DNA of 64,000 nt from an uncultured Alistipes sp. (lineage in GTDB: Bacteria > Bacteroidota > Bacteroidia > Bacteroidales > Rikenellaceae). A program made the translations under genes and the position numbers. The first letter of the stretch is position 1; each line of letters opens with the position of its first letter. Below are positions 15,590-25,135 of this stretch, in pieces. The stretch is from NCBI GenBank assembly GCA_900553175.1, contig USCH01000001.1, positions 62,001 through 126,000 on the forward strand, read 5' to 3'. The notes beneath the pieces were generated by a model. It did no database searches, was not told where the DNA came from, and saw only the letters and a program-made list of their open reading frames with translations.

Positions 15590-16690
15590 CTATACGTTGA
15601 ACAGGAAGTGCATGATGTCGCCGTCCTGCACGACGTACTCCTTGCCTTCGATGCCGATCCTGCCCGCGTCGCGGCAGGCCTTTTCGGAGCCCAGCGACAC
15701 ATAGTCGTCGTACTTGATGACCTCGGCCCGGATGAAGCCGCGCTCGAAGTCGGTGTGGATGATGCCGGCCGTCTGGGGCGCCTTCATGCCGCGCGAGTAG
15801 GTCCAGGCGCGGGTTTCGTCGGCTCCGGTGGTGAAGAACGTTTCGAGCGACAGCAATTTGTAGGCCGATTTGATGAGCCGCGCCACGCCCGACTCCTTCA
15901 GCCCGAGGTCTTCGAGGAACATCCGGCGCTCGTCGTAGCTCTCCAGCTCGGCGATGTCGGCTTCGGTGGCCGCCGCGATCGTGAGCATTTCGGCCCGTTC
16001 GTCGGCGATGGCCGCACGCACCGCTTCGGTGTAGGCGTTGCCCGTCGCGGCGCTCTTTTCGTCGACGTTGCAGACGTAGAGCACCGGTTTGTCGGTCAGC
16101 AGGTTGAGGTCGGCCACCAGCTTGCGGTCCTCCTTCTCCAGCTCCACCGTGCGGGCCGAGCGGCCCTGTTCGAGCACCGACTTGTATTGCAGCAGCAGCT
16201 CCACGGCCCGCTTGGCGTTCTTGTCGCCGCCCGAGGTGGCCGCCTTCTGCGTCTTGGCCAGCCGGGCTTCGACGGTCTCCAGGTCCTTGAGCTGCAATTC
16301 GGTGTCGATGATGCCCTTGTCGCGCACCGGATCGATCGAGCCGTCGACGTGGGTGATGTTGCCGTTGTCGAAGCAGCGCAGCACATGGATGATGGCGTGG
16401 GTGTTGCGGATGTTTCCTAAAAACTTGTTGCCCAGCCCCTCGCCTTTCGAAGCGCCCTTGACCAGCCCGGCGATGTCGACGATTTCGATGGTCGTCGGCA
16501 CCACGCGCTTGGGGTTGTCGATCGCGGCCAGCTTCACGAGCCGTTCGTCGGGCACCGTGATGACGCCCACGTTGGGTTCGATGGTGCAGAACGGGAAGTT
16601 GGCCGCCTGCGCCTTGGCGTTGGACAGACAGTTGAACAGGGTCGATTTACCGACGTTGGGCAGTCCTACGATGCCGCATTGAAGTGCCAT
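15590..16690 (-). CDS. ychF: Ribosome-binding ATPase YchF/OLA1
   Basis: A 366-residue Obg-family NTPase. G1 is GLPNVGKST near residue 8, switch and G3 DIAGLVKGAS near 72, the G4-position motif is NVDE rather than NKxD (the OLA1 change that favours ATP), and the C-terminal TGS domain ends DGDIMHFLFNV. It binds ribosomes and modulates stress responses. MALQCGIVGLPN at 16,690 is the standard start. Its promoter box CAAATATA on the plus strand (TATATTTG minus) is at 16,721-16,728. Confidence 0.96.
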   Translation of the reverse strand: MALQCGIVGLPNVGKSTLFNCLSNAKAQAANFPFCTIEPNVGVITVPDERLVKLAAIDNPKRVVPTTIEIVDIAGLVKGASKGEGLGNKFLGNIRNTHAIIHVLRCFDNGNITHVDGSIDPVRDKGIIDTELQLKDLETVEARLAKTQKAATSGGDKNAKRAVELLLQYKSVLEQGRSARTVELEKEDRKLVADLNLLTDKPVLYVCNVDEKSAATGNAYTEAVRAAIADERAEMLTIAAATEADIAELESYDERRMFLEDLGLKESGVARLIKSAYKLLSLETFFTTGADETRAWTYSRGMKAPQTAGIIHTDFERGFIRAEVIKYDDYVSLGSEKACRDAGRIGIEGKEYVVQDGDIMHFLFNV

Positions 16691-16720
16691 GGTGTATTGG
16701 GTTGTTATCGTTTCGCGGGG

Positions 16721-16831
16721 CAAATATACGAATTTATTGCGGTTCGGGTTTTGTGTTCGGGCGAAATTGCATCCGAAAGGTCGCTTGCCGCAAATAATAT
16801 TTGATCGTAAACGCCGAAATGCCTATCTTTG
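16721..16831. promoter_or_regulatory. Divergent promoters: ychF (-) and rsmI operon (+)
   Basis: TATATTTG on the minus strand at 16,728-16,721 serves ychF. TATCTTTG on the plus strand at 16,824-16,831 lies 33 bases before ATG16,865. Confidence 0.6.
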
Positions 16832-16864
16832 TTCCGTGGAAGATTCTCACAACAGAGACGGAAT

Positions 16865-18133
16865 ATGGATTTGAATGCCTTGAAGAGCGACCTGGAGCTG
16901 CTCGCGCGCATCGTCGGCGGATGGAGCGCCGGACGGGACATCGCACCGATCGAACGCGACCTGGTGCTCGAAAAGTTGCGCAGGCTCTATGAAACCGTAT
17001 ATTCGGGCGCCGCGGAGGAGACGCCCGCACCGGTCGCTCCGCTCTCGGAGGCGGCCGCTGCCGGCCGGATCGGAGAGACCGAGACGATCGACCTGGGCGC
17101 CGTGCTGTCGCTCGACGCGCTGCCCGACACGCCGGAGCCGGAATCAAAACCGGAATCAAAACCGGAGCCGGAATCGGAGCCGGAGGCCGAACTTTCCGCC
17201 CCGGTGATGTCCGTCCCGGTCGGGGAGGCGTCCGACCCTGCTGAAAATGGCTTTGCTCCGGCCGAAGAGGTGCGCATTCCGGCGGCGGCCGCACCTGCCG
17301 AAACGGCCCATGTGCCTGCGACGGAAATATCCGACCCGGTCGGGGAGGAGTCCGTTCCTGCCGGTGCGGAAGTCGCCCCGGTCTTGGGCCCCGCAGCCGG
17401 TCCGGCCGGAACGTTCCCGTCTGCCGCGTCTGCCGGGGAGCCGGAGTCCGCATCCGACGGTGCGGCCGGTGCGCCGAAGACGGACGAGGAGCCCTCGCCG
17501 GAGAACCGGGCGGTGCCTACGCTCTTCGGCCCCGAGGAGGCGACCCGCCGTCACCGGCACAAGCAGCGGCTCATCATGTCGCTTTACGATGCGGTGCCCG
17601 AGACCGCGGCTCCGGGTGGGGACGATGCCGATGCGTCGTCCGCCCGTCGGAGGGAGCTGCCGGAGAATCCCGCTCCGCATGCCGCCGTGCGGCCCGAGCC
17701 GTCGGAGTCCCTCCGGCCGCAGCGCGAAACGTCCGCAGCTGCGATCTCCGGAGCGGAGGTGCCGGCCGTGAGCCCCGAACCGGAAATGCATCCGTTCCGA
17801 CCTCAGGGCGCCGCCGTGCTGGGCGAGGTGATCGGACACGACCGCCGCACGCTGGCCGATACGATCGCCGCTCCGCGCGACATGGCCTCGGAGCTGCTCC
17901 GCAACGAACCGGTCGGCGACCTCCATCGCGCCATCGGCATCAACGACAGGTTCCTGATGATCCGCGACCTGTTCGGCGGCGACGCCGGGGCGTTCGACCG
18001 GGCCGTCGATGCGCTCAACGGCTGTCCGTCGCTCGACGACTGCATGATCCTCATCGCCGAGAACTATGCCTGGAATCCCAATTCCGACGGTGCGCAGCTG
18101 ATGATGGAGTTGCTCGAACGCAAATTCGCATAG
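16865..18133 (+). CDS. Acidic Pro/Ala/Glu-rich protein with conserved C-terminal domain, unknown
   Basis: A 422-residue protein of unknown function. The N-terminal 45 residues (NALKSDLELLARIVGGW then VLEKLRRLYETVYSG) and the C-terminal 70 residues (NDRFLMIRDLFGGD, FDRAVDALNGCPSLDDC, WNPNSDGAQLMMELLERKF) look like folded conserved helices found in Bacteroidales proteins beside rsmI. Between them lies a long disordered linker of E, P, A and S with short repeats such as PESKPESKPEPESEPE. The linker length probably varies by repeat slippage. No signal peptide or membrane segment. First gene of a five-gene operon, three bases before rsmI. Confidence 0.82.
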   Translation: MDLNALKSDLELLARIVGGWSAGRDIAPIERDLVLEKLRRLYETVYSGAAEETPAPVAPLSEAAAAGRIGETETIDLGAVLSLDALPDTPEPESKPESKPEPESEPEAELSAPVMSVPVGEASDPAENGFAPAEEVRIPAAAAPAETAHVPATEISDPVGEESVPAGAEVAPVLGPAAGPAGTFPSAASAGEPESASDGAAGAPKTDEEPSPENRAVPTLFGPEEATRRHRHKQRLIMSLYDAVPETAAPGGDDADASSARRRELPENPAPHAAVRPEPSESLRPQRETSAAAISGAEVPAVSPEPEMHPFRPQGAAVLGEVIGHDRRTLADTIAAPRDMASELLRNEPVGDLHRAIGINDRFLMIRDLFGGDAGAFDRAVDALNGCPSLDDCMILIAENYAWNPNSDGAQLMMELLERKFA

Positions 18134-18136
18134 CGC

Positions 18137-18865
18137 ATGGCCCGGCTCTACATCGTTCCCACCCCCATCGGCAATCTGGACGACATCACGCTGCGGGCGG
18201 TCGACGTCCTGCGCCGTGTGGATTTCATTCTGGCCGAGGATACGCGGACCACGTCGATTCTGCTCAGGCATCTGGGCATCGAGAAACGACTCCAGTCCCA
18301 CCACAAGTTCAACGAACACGCCACCGCCGGCATGATCGCCGAGACGATCGCCGCGGGGCGCGATGCGGCGCTCGTCTCAGACGCCGGGACGCCCGGCATC
18401 TCCGATCCGGGCTTTCTGCTGGTGCGCACCTGCGTCGAGGCCGGCATCGAGGTCGAAACGCTGCCCGGAGCCACGGCAGCCGTCCCGGCGCTGGTCGACA
18501 GCGGATTCCCGTGCGACCGCTTCTGCTTCGAGGGGTTCCTGCCCCAGAAGAAGGGGCGCATGAAGCACTTGCAGTCGCTTGCCGGCGAGGAGCGTACCAT
18601 GATCTTCTACGAATCGCCCTACCGGGTGGTCAAATGCCTGGAACAGTTCGCCGAGGTGTTCGGCCCCGACCGCCGGGTGTCGGTGTCGCGCGAGCTGACC
18701 AAAAAATTCGAACAGACTCTGCGCGGTACGGTGGCCGAGCTGCTGGAACATTTCCGCGCGAACGAACCCCGGGGCGAATTCGTCATCGTCGTGGCGGGCA
18801 AGCCGCGCACCCGACGGGACGACCGTTCCGGGTCGGAAGAGACAGAAAACGACTATGAAGCATAG
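18137..18865 (+). CDS. rsmI: 16S rRNA (cytidine-1402-2'-O)-methyltransferase
   Basis: SAM-dependent 2'-O-methylation of C1402 in the 16S rRNA decoding centre. The 242-residue tetrapyrrole-methylase fold has YIVPTPIGNLDDITLRA at the N-terminus, AEDTRTT, SHHKFNEH, SDAGTPGISDPGF and the GFLPQKKG and FYESPYR motifs, all diagnostic. The C-terminus overlaps the DUF389 gene by 11 bases. Confidence 0.96.
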   Translation: MARLYIVPTPIGNLDDITLRAVDVLRRVDFILAEDTRTTSILLRHLGIEKRLQSHHKFNEHATAGMIAETIAAGRDAALVSDAGTPGISDPGFLLVRTCVEAGIEVETLPGATAAVPALVDSGFPCDRFCFEGFLPQKKGRMKHLQSLAGEERTMIFYESPYRVVKCLEQFAEVFGPDRRVSVSRELTKKFEQTLRGTVAELLEHFRANEPRGEFVIVVAGKPRTRRDDRSGSEETENDYEA

Positions 18866-20240
18866 GGAAACGAATGACTCTTCGCGCATGCGGCGCTCTT
18901 TCGCCGCCTGGCGGCACGACCTGCGCGATTTTCTGAGCGGGCGGTTCAGTCTCGAGGAGGACAAGGCCCAGCGCGACGAGGTGGTGGCGTCGATCTCCAA
19001 AGGCGTGGAGTTCCGCGGGGTCAACCTGTGGGTGCTCATCTTCGCCACGATGATCGCCTCGCTCGGCCTGAACGTCAATTCGGCGGCCGTCATCATCGGC
19101 GCCATGCTCATCTCGCCCATCATGGGCCCCATCATGGGTGTCGGGCTGGCTTTGGGCATCAACGATTTCGAACTGCTCAAGAAGTCGCTGCGCAACCTGC
19201 TCTTCATGTTCATCGTGGCCATCGTCACCTCGACGGTCTACTTCTTCCTCTCGCCGCTCTCGTCGAACAGCAGCGAGCTGCTCGCGCGCACGACGCCCAC
19301 GACCTACGACGTGCTGATCGCCCTGTTCGGCGGTCTGGCCGGCATGGTGGCCCAGACGCGGCAGGATCGCACCTCGACCGTCATCCCCGGCGTGGCTATC
19401 GCCACGGCGCTCATCCCGCCTCTCTGCACGGCCGGCTTCGGTCTGGCCACGGGGCAGTTCCGCTTCTTTTTCGGAGCTTTCTATCTCTTTTTCATCAATT
19501 CGGTCTTCATCGCCCTGGCGACCTATGCCGTGGTCCGCTTCCTGAAGTACGAGAAGGTCGCTTTCGTCGATGCGGCCCGCGAGCGCAACGCCAAGCGGAT
19601 GATGCTCGTGATTACGCTCGTCACGTTCATCCCCAGCGTCATCATCGGCCTGCGCATGGTGCGGGTTTCGGTCTTCGAAGCCGTCTCCGACAAATACGTC
19701 GGACAGGTGTTCGATTTTCCCCATACCCGGGTCATCGAGTGCAACAAACGTTTCGCCCGCCGGGGGCAGCTTTCGCAGATCGAGCTTCTGCTCGTCGGCG
19801 AGCCGCTCGGCGACGAGGTGATCGAGAACGCCCGGGCGCAGATGGCGGGTTTCGGCCTCTCCGACACCGAACTGATCGTGCGGCAGGCCAATTCGGCCGA
19901 CCGGATCGACGTCGAATCGCTCCAGAGCAGCTATAAGGAGCTGCTCGACGAGAAGAACCGCCGCATCGCCCGCATGCAGGCTCAGCTCGACCGCTACGAG
20001 GTGACCGACGTCGATGTGGAGGACATCGCGCGCGAGGCGGGGGCGCTGACCGGAAATGTCGCGGCCCTCACCCTGAACAAGTGCATCGAATTCGCGGTCG
20101 ACGGCACGCCGCGCGACACGCTGCTGGTGTGCGTGGTGGCTCCGCTCGACCCGGCGGACTCCGTCGCCCGCACGACGCTCGTCCGGTGGCTGAAAATCCG
20201 TACGGGGGTCGACAACGTCAAGCTCTTCATCGAACCGTAG
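18855..20240 (+). CDS. DUF389 integral membrane protein
   Basis: A 461-residue protein of the DUF389/TIGR00341 family. About six transmembrane segments (residues about 55-265) include the hallmark GAMLISPIMGPIMG, GGLAGMVAQTRQD and AIATALIPPLCTAGFG. A soluble C-terminal region with a short coiled coil (SSYKELLDEKNRRIARMQAQ) follows. A transport or channel role is often assumed but not proven. Tight overlap with rsmI and a three-base gap to the acyltransferase place it in an envelope-associated operon. Confidence 0.88.
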   Translation: MKHRETNDSSRMRRSFAAWRHDLRDFLSGRFSLEEDKAQRDEVVASISKGVEFRGVNLWVLIFATMIASLGLNVNSAAVIIGAMLISPIMGPIMGVGLALGINDFELLKKSLRNLLFMFIVAIVTSTVYFFLSPLSSNSSELLARTTPTTYDVLIALFGGLAGMVAQTRQDRTSTVIPGVAIATALIPPLCTAGFGLATGQFRFFFGAFYLFFINSVFIALATYAVVRFLKYEKVAFVDAARERNAKRMMLVITLVTFIPSVIIGLRMVRVSVFEAVSDKYVGQVFDFPHTRVIECNKRFARRGQLSQIELLLVGEPLGDEVIENARAQMAGFGLSDTELIVRQANSADRIDVESLQSSYKELLDEKNRRIARMQAQLDRYEVTDVDVEDIAREAGALTGNVAALTLNKCIEFAVDGTPRDTLLVCVVAPLDPADSVARTTLVRWLKIRTGVDNVKLFIEP

Positions 20241-20243
20241 CCC

Positions 20244-21167
20244 ATGGAGATCAAAGCTGCCGAAAAGGAACTCTCTCCGGTTCAGCGTATCGGGCTGGAG
20301 ACGCTGTGGGGCGGAGCGTGTCTTTTTGCGAGGATGCCCTACTGGTTCAAGCATTACGTCGTCGAGAACCTGCTGTTCTTTCTGTTGTATTATGTGCTGC
20401 GCTACCGCCGCAAGGTGGTGTGGACGAACCTGCGCAATTCGTTTCCCGAGAAAAGCGATGCCGAGCTGTGGGTGATCCGCCGCAAGTTTTTCCGCACGCT
20501 CTCCGAAATATTCGTCGATACGGTCGACATGGCCCGGATGAATCCCGAAAAGGCCCGTACGGTGCTGACGGTCGAGGGGCTGGACGACCACGTGCGCCGG
20601 GTGCACGGCCGCGACTGGATCGCCATGACGGCCCATTTCGGCTGCTGGGAGTATTGTTCCTACTGGGGCCTTTACGAGGAGTCGCAGGTGGTCGTGGCGG
20701 TCTACCATCCGCTGCGCAGCCGGGTGATGGAGTGCCTCTACCGCCGTCTGCGCAATTCGGCCTACGCCACGACCGTGGCCATGAAGGAGAGCCTGCGCTT
20801 CTATCTGCGGCACCGCGACGAGGGCTTCGAAGGCAAGAACATGGTCATGGGGCTGATCGCCGACCAGAATCCGCCGCGGCGTCCCGACAGCCATTGGTTC
20901 CGGTTTCTCAACCAGGATTCGATCTTTTACGACGGCGGCGAGAAACTGGCCCTCCGATTCCATCTGCCCGTCTATTTCGTCAAGATGGAGCGCGTGCAGC
21001 GGGGCCGTTACCGCATGTCGTTCGACCTGCTCTACGACGGCGAGGAGCCGGTCGCGCCCAACGAGATCACCGAACGCTACGTGCGCCGTCTGGAGCAGGT
21101 GATCTGCGAACGGCCCGAACTTTGGATGTGGTCGCATCGTCGCTGGAAACATTTCAAGGACCGATGA
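20244..21167 (+). CDS. LpxL/HtrB-like lipid A or lysophospholipid acyltransferase
   Basis: A 307-residue inner-membrane acyltransferase of the LpxL/LpxM family, which adds secondary acyl chains to lipid A. Motifs include the catalytic HFGCWE (H-x4-E), the GLIADQNP block and an N-terminal hydrophobic anchor with HYVVENLLFFLLYYVL. NLRNSFPEKSDAE is characteristic of Bacteroidota members. The precise acyl acceptor cannot be read here. The stop overlaps the glycosyltransferase start (ATGA). Confidence 0.9.
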   Translation: MEIKAAEKELSPVQRIGLETLWGGACLFARMPYWFKHYVVENLLFFLLYYVLRYRRKVVWTNLRNSFPEKSDAELWVIRRKFFRTLSEIFVDTVDMARMNPEKARTVLTVEGLDDHVRRVHGRDWIAMTAHFGCWEYCSYWGLYEESQVVVAVYHPLRSRVMECLYRRLRNSAYATTVAMKESLRFYLRHRDEGFEGKNMVMGLIADQNPPRRPDSHWFRFLNQDSIFYDGGEKLALRFHLPVYFVKMERVQRGRYRMSFDLLYDGEEPVAPNEITERYVRRLEQVICERPELWMWSHRRWKHFKDR

Positions 21168-22180
21168 CGCGCACGGCGATCGTCATACTCAACTGGAACG
21201 GGGCGGAGCATTTGCGCCGCTACCTGCCGAGCGTCGTGGCGGCGGCTCCCGGCGGCGTGCGCGTCGTCGTGGCCGACAACGGATCGACGGACGGTTCGGC
21301 GCAGGTCGTGCGGGACGGCTTCCCGACGGTGGAGTGGCTGGCGCTCGATCGCAACTACGGCTTCGCCGGGGGCTACAACCGGGCATTGAGGCAGATCGCG
21401 GCCGACGTTTACGTGCTGCTCAATTCCGACGTCGAGACCCCGGCCGGCTGGCTCGCGCCGCTGCTGGAGTGCCTCGAACGCAACCCCGGCGTGGCGGCCG
21501 TCGCGCCCAAGCTGCTCGCCGATGCCGACCGCAGGCACTTCGAATACGCCGGGGCTTCGGGCGGGTACATCGACTTTTTGGGCTATCCTTTCTGCCGGGG
21601 CCGGATGCTGCGCACCGTCGAGCGCGACTGCGGACAGTACGACGACGAACGCGACGTCTTCTGGGTCACGGGAGCGGCGTTCTGCTGCCGGGCCGGGGTG
21701 TTCCATGCGCTGGGCGGCTTCGACGAGACGTTCTTCGCCCATATGGAGGAGATCGACCTCTGCTGGAGGATGCAGCTGGCCGGCTATTGGGTGCGGATCG
21801 TGCCGCAGAGCGTCGTTTATCACCTCGGCGGGGGAACCTTGTCGACCGATTCGTCGCGCAAGGTCTTTTTCAACCACCGCAACAACCTGGCGATGCTCTA
21901 TAAGTGCGCGGCACCCGGGCAGCGTTTCGTCGTCGCGCTCGTGCGCCCGGGGCTCGACCTGCTGGCGGCCCTCTCCTATCTGGTGCAGGGGCGGACGGAT
22001 AGTTTCCGCGCCGTGTTCCGGGCGTGGCGCGATTTCCTGAAGTGGCACCCGGCGCTGAAAGCCCGGCGGCGCGACGTTCAGGCGACGCGGGTGCCGGGCG
22101 TCCGGCTGCCCGTGTATCGGGGTTCGCTGCTCGTGCGCTACCTCTTCGGCCGGCGGACGTTCGGCCGGATGATGGAATAA
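21164..22180 (+). CDS. Family 2 glycosyltransferase (rhamnosyltransferase-like)
   Basis: A 338-residue GT-A enzyme. It shows VILNWNGAEHL, ADNGSTDGS, NYGFAGGYNRAL, the DxD-type NSDVETP, VTGAAFCCRAGVF and FFAHMEEIDLCWRMQLAGY, typical of the RfbF/WbbL branch that uses nucleotide sugars to extend surface glycans. The C-terminal part carries a short hydrophobic segment. Last gene of the operon before a strong hairpin terminator. The dTDP-rhamnose made at 2.7-6 kb is a plausible donor, but this is inference. Confidence 0.9.
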   Translation: MTRTAIVILNWNGAEHLRRYLPSVVAAAPGGVRVVVADNGSTDGSAQVVRDGFPTVEWLALDRNYGFAGGYNRALRQIAADVYVLLNSDVETPAGWLAPLLECLERNPGVAAVAPKLLADADRRHFEYAGASGGYIDFLGYPFCRGRMLRTVERDCGQYDDERDVFWVTGAAFCCRAGVFHALGGFDETFFAHMEEIDLCWRMQLAGYWVRIVPQSVVYHLGGGTLSTDSSRKVFFNHRNNLAMLYKCAAPGQRFVVALVRPGLDLLAALSYLVQGRTDSFRAVFRAWRDFLKWHPALKARRRDVQATRVPGVRLPVYRGSLLVRYLFGRRTFGRMME

Positions 22181-22183
22181 AGA

Positions 22184-22219
22184 ACCGCCGCTACAGGATC
22201 GTAGCGGCGGTCTCTGTCT
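22184..22219. terminator. Terminator between GT2 and glnS
   Basis: ACCGCCGCTAC (22,184-22,194) pairs with GTAGCGGCGGT (22,201-22,211), followed by CTCTGTCTT. It lies between two convergent genes. Confidence 0.85.
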
Positions 22220-22232
22220 TGTTCCCGGCTGC

Positions 22233-23909
22233 CTACTTGTTGATCTTGGCCCACGAGTCCTTGAGCGTTACCGTGCGGTTGAAGACGGGATGCTCCGGTG
22301 TGGAGTCCGTGTCGGGGCAGAAGTAGCCCACGCGCTCGAACTGCACGGCCTGTCCGACGGGAATGTCGCGCAGCGAGGGTTCGAGATAACCCGTGACCTT
22401 GACCATCGATTCGGGGTTGAGGTTGTCCTCCCACGTCTGGCCCTCCTCCACGTCGTCCGGATTCTCTTTCGTGAAGAGCGGGTTGAACAGACGCACTTCG
22501 GCCTCCACGGCATCCTTGACCGACACCCAGTGGATCACGCCCTTCACGCGGCGTCCGTCGCTCGACGAGCCGCCTCCGGACATGGGGTCGTAGGTGCAGC
22601 GCAGTTCGGTGATGTTGCCCTCGGCGTCCTTGACGACCTCCTCGCATTTGATCAGATAGGAGTAGCGCAGACGCACCTCGCCGCCCGGCTGCAAGCGGAA
22701 GAACTTCTTCGGCGGGTTCTCCATGAAGTCGTCGCGTTCGATGTAGATTTCGCGCGAGAAGGGTACCTTGCGCGTCCCGGCCGCTTCATTTTCGGGGTTG
22801 TTCACCGCATCGAAAAGTTCGGTGCGGCCCTCCTCGTAGTTGGTGATGACCACCTTCAGGGGGTTCAGGACGGCCATGCGGCGCTCGGCGACCTTGTTGA
22901 GGTCCTCGCGCACGCAGTATTCCAGCTTGCCCAGGTCGATCACGTTGTCGCGCTTGGCCACGCCCACCATCTCGGCGAAGTTGCGCACCGAGGCGGGCGT
23001 GTAGCCCTTGCGGCGCAGGGCGCAGATGGTCGGCATGCGGGGGTCGTCCCAGCCCATCACGGCGCCCTCCTGTACGAGTTTCAGCAGCTTGCGCTTCGAC
23101 ATCATCGTGTAGGTGAGGTTCAGGCGCGCGAACTCGTACTGATGCGAGGGATAGATGTCGAGCGCCTGGATGAACCAGTCGTAGAGCGGCCGGTGCACGT
23201 CGAACTCCAACGTGCAGATCGAGTGGGTGATCCGCTCGATCGAGTCGCTCTGTCCGTGGGCGTAGTCGTACATCGGGTAGATGCACCACTTGTCGCCCGT
23301 GCGGTGGTGTTCGGCGTGGATGATGCGGTACATGATCGGGTCGCGGAACAACATGTTGGGGTGGGCCATGTCGATCTTGGCGCGCAGCACCTTCGAACCG
23401 TCGGGAAATTCGCCGTTCTTCATGCGCACGAACAGGTCGAGGTTCTCCTCGACCGTGCGGTCGCGCCACGGCGAGGGCGTCCCCGGCACCGACACCGTGC
23501 CGCGGTTCTCGCGGATCTGCTCCTGCGTCTGGTCGTCGACGTAGGCCAGCCCCTTCTTGATCATTTCGACGGCCCATTCGTAGAGCTGGTCGAAATAGTC
23601 CGACGCATAGCGCTCCACGGCCCAGTCGAACCCGAGCCAGCGGATGTCGCGCTTGATCGAATCGACGTATTCGACATCCTCCTTCACGGGGTTCGTGTCG
23701 TCGAAACGCAGGTTGCACTTGCCTCCGTACTTTTGGGCCAGACCGAAATTGATGCAGATGCTCTTGGCGTGGCCGATGTGCAGATATCCGTTGGGTTCGG
23801 GCGGGAAGCGGGTCTGCACGCGTTTCTCGCCTCGGGCCAAAGACTCTTCGATGATCTCTTCGAGGAAGTTCAGCGACTTTTCGCGGACTTCGCTGTTTTC
23901 TGCTGCCAT
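22233..23909 (-). CDS. glnS: Glutaminyl-tRNA synthetase
   Basis: Direct charging of tRNA(Gln). The 558-residue class I enzyme has RFPPEPNGYLHIGHAKS (HIGH), NLRFDDTNP, the MMSKRKLL signature (KMSKS variant), and the long beta-barrel anticodon domain with RTVTLKDSW at the C-terminus. Its presence with gltX means the cell does not need the amidotransferase route for Gln-tRNA. It starts nine bases after the putative barrel gene at 23,919, likely sharing its promoter. Confidence 0.97.
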   Translation of the reverse strand: MAAENSEVREKSLNFLEEIIEESLARGEKRVQTRFPPEPNGYLHIGHAKSICINFGLAQKYGGKCNLRFDDTNPVKEDVEYVDSIKRDIRWLGFDWAVERYASDYFDQLYEWAVEMIKKGLAYVDDQTQEQIRENRGTVSVPGTPSPWRDRTVEENLDLFVRMKNGEFPDGSKVLRAKIDMAHPNMLFRDPIMYRIIHAEHHRTGDKWCIYPMYDYAHGQSDSIERITHSICTLEFDVHRPLYDWFIQALDIYPSHQYEFARLNLTYTMMSKRKLLKLVQEGAVMGWDDPRMPTICALRRKGYTPASVRNFAEMVGVAKRDNVIDLGKLEYCVREDLNKVAERRMAVLNPLKVVITNYEEGRTELFDAVNNPENEAAGTRKVPFSREIYIERDDFMENPPKKFFRLQPGGEVRLRYSYLIKCEEVVKDAEGNITELRCTYDPMSGGGSSSDGRRVKGVIHWVSVKDAVEAEVRLFNPLFTKENPDDVEEGQTWEDNLNPESMVKVTGYLEPSLRDIPVGQAVQFERVGYFCPDTDSTPEHPVFNRTVTLKDSWAKINK

Positions 23910-23918
23910 TGTGATGCG

Positions 23919-25043
23919 TTATTTACGATGGTTTTTGCTGTTGTATACGGGTTTGAGCAGCCGCACGCCCACCTCCAGGAACTGCTGGGTGCCCAGCGCC
24001 GTGCCGTCGTGATGGGCGGCGAATTCGGCGCGCACCCACACCGTGTCGCGGAAGAAGTTGCGGCGGTAGGAGAGCGACGTGCGGCTGTAGATGTGCTCGG
24101 TGGTGCGGAAAAAGCTCTCGCCGGGGTAGAGCTCGCGGCCGTAGGCGAGGACGGTGCCGTTCTCGTGGATGTGGCCGTGGAAGAAGGGGTGCATGTTGTC
24201 GCCCGCGTAGAGCCTCTCCTCGAGCGACAGTCCCCAGCGGCTCATGCGGAAGGCGAATTCGCCCATGCAGGGCATCTCCCACTCGTGGCCGTAGCTGCGG
24301 TCGCGCTGGGCCGAGAGCAGGGCGCCGAGTTTGATGTCGAAGTCGAAGAACGCCCGGAACTTCGCGCCGACGCAGGGGTTCAGCAGCTGGAGGTCGACGA
24401 CGTTCTCCTCGGCCTGGTTGCCGTCGATGCCCTTCTTGCCGGCGAAGTGGAACATCGAGTAGTTGACCCCGTAGTAGAAATGGCGCTTCAGGTAGTGGCG
24501 CCCGGCCACCAGGATGCGGAACTTCTCGCGCGAGACGGTCGAATACATCCCCTCCCAGTCGCAGGCGAATTCCGCGTAGGAGCCGCGCTGCCCGTTGTAC
24601 TGGGCCAGCACGCCGCTCATGCGGTCGTGGCGGAATCGGTGGGCCTCGGTGAAGAAGGCCGTGGAGTAGTCCTCGTCGTGCATCATGTCGCGGGTGAAGA
24701 TGCCGGCCACGGCCTTGACGCGGGGCGTGAGGAACTGGTAGTACATGACGGGCTTCACCTCGGAGACGAACGACGAGTTCCGCTCGCCGAAGTTTTGCAG
24801 CAGGTCGGCGCCGAACATGAGCGTGTTCTTCTCTTCCCAGCGGATGCCGACACGGGCGATGAGCCGTGCGGCGAAGTCGGTGCCCGACTCGATGTCGAGC
24901 CCCGGCACGGCGAAGGTGTTCGGACCGAACTCCTTGTTGTCGAAATACATGCGGAAGTCGGCGCCGGCCAGAATCTCCTGGGCGAGCCCTCTCCCGATCG
25001 GGAATCCCGTAAGAACGAGGAGCGCGAGGAAAAATTTCTTCAT
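23919..25043 (-). CDS. Unknown exported protein, probable outer-membrane beta-barrel
   Basis: A 374-residue protein with a signal peptide (MKKFFLALLVLTGFPIGRGLAQ). The rest is rich in alternating aromatic strands such as PVMYYQFLTPRV, RHFYYGVNYSMFHF, and a C-terminal LEVGVRLLKPVYN. This suggests a 12-16-stranded outer-membrane barrel related to Bacteroidota porin-like proteins. The ATG at 25,043 precedes a proper signal peptide; a longer frame to 25,091 crosses the promoter box. No substrate is assigned. It is upstream of glnS in the same direction. Confidence 0.78.
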   Translation of the reverse strand: MKKFFLALLVLTGFPIGRGLAQEILAGADFRMYFDNKEFGPNTFAVPGLDIESGTDFAARLIARVGIRWEEKNTLMFGADLLQNFGERNSSFVSEVKPVMYYQFLTPRVKAVAGIFTRDMMHDEDYSTAFFTEAHRFRHDRMSGVLAQYNGQRGSYAEFACDWEGMYSTVSREKFRILVAGRHYLKRHFYYGVNYSMFHFAGKKGIDGNQAEENVVDLQLLNPCVGAKFRAFFDFDIKLGALLSAQRDRSYGHEWEMPCMGEFAFRMSRWGLSLEERLYAGDNMHPFFHGHIHENGTVLAYGRELYPGESFFRTTEHIYSRTSLSYRRNFFRDTVWVRAEFAAHHDGTALGTQQFLEVGVRLLKPVYNSKNHRK

Positions 25044-25068
25044 CTGTTTGAAACGTTCGAACAACCGA

Positions 25069-25106
25069 CAAAAATAGGGAAAAGATTTCAAATTTGGCTA
25101 CATTTG
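25069..25106. promoter_or_regulatory. Divergent -7 boxes, barrel gene (-) and TrmH-like (+)
   Basis: TATTTTTG on the minus strand (25,076-25,069) is 26 bases before ATG25,043. TACATTTG on the plus strand (25,099-25,106) is 30 bases before ATG25,136. Confidence 0.6.
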
Positions 25107-25135
25107 CACCGTAAATCGACACGAAGAGAGCGAAC

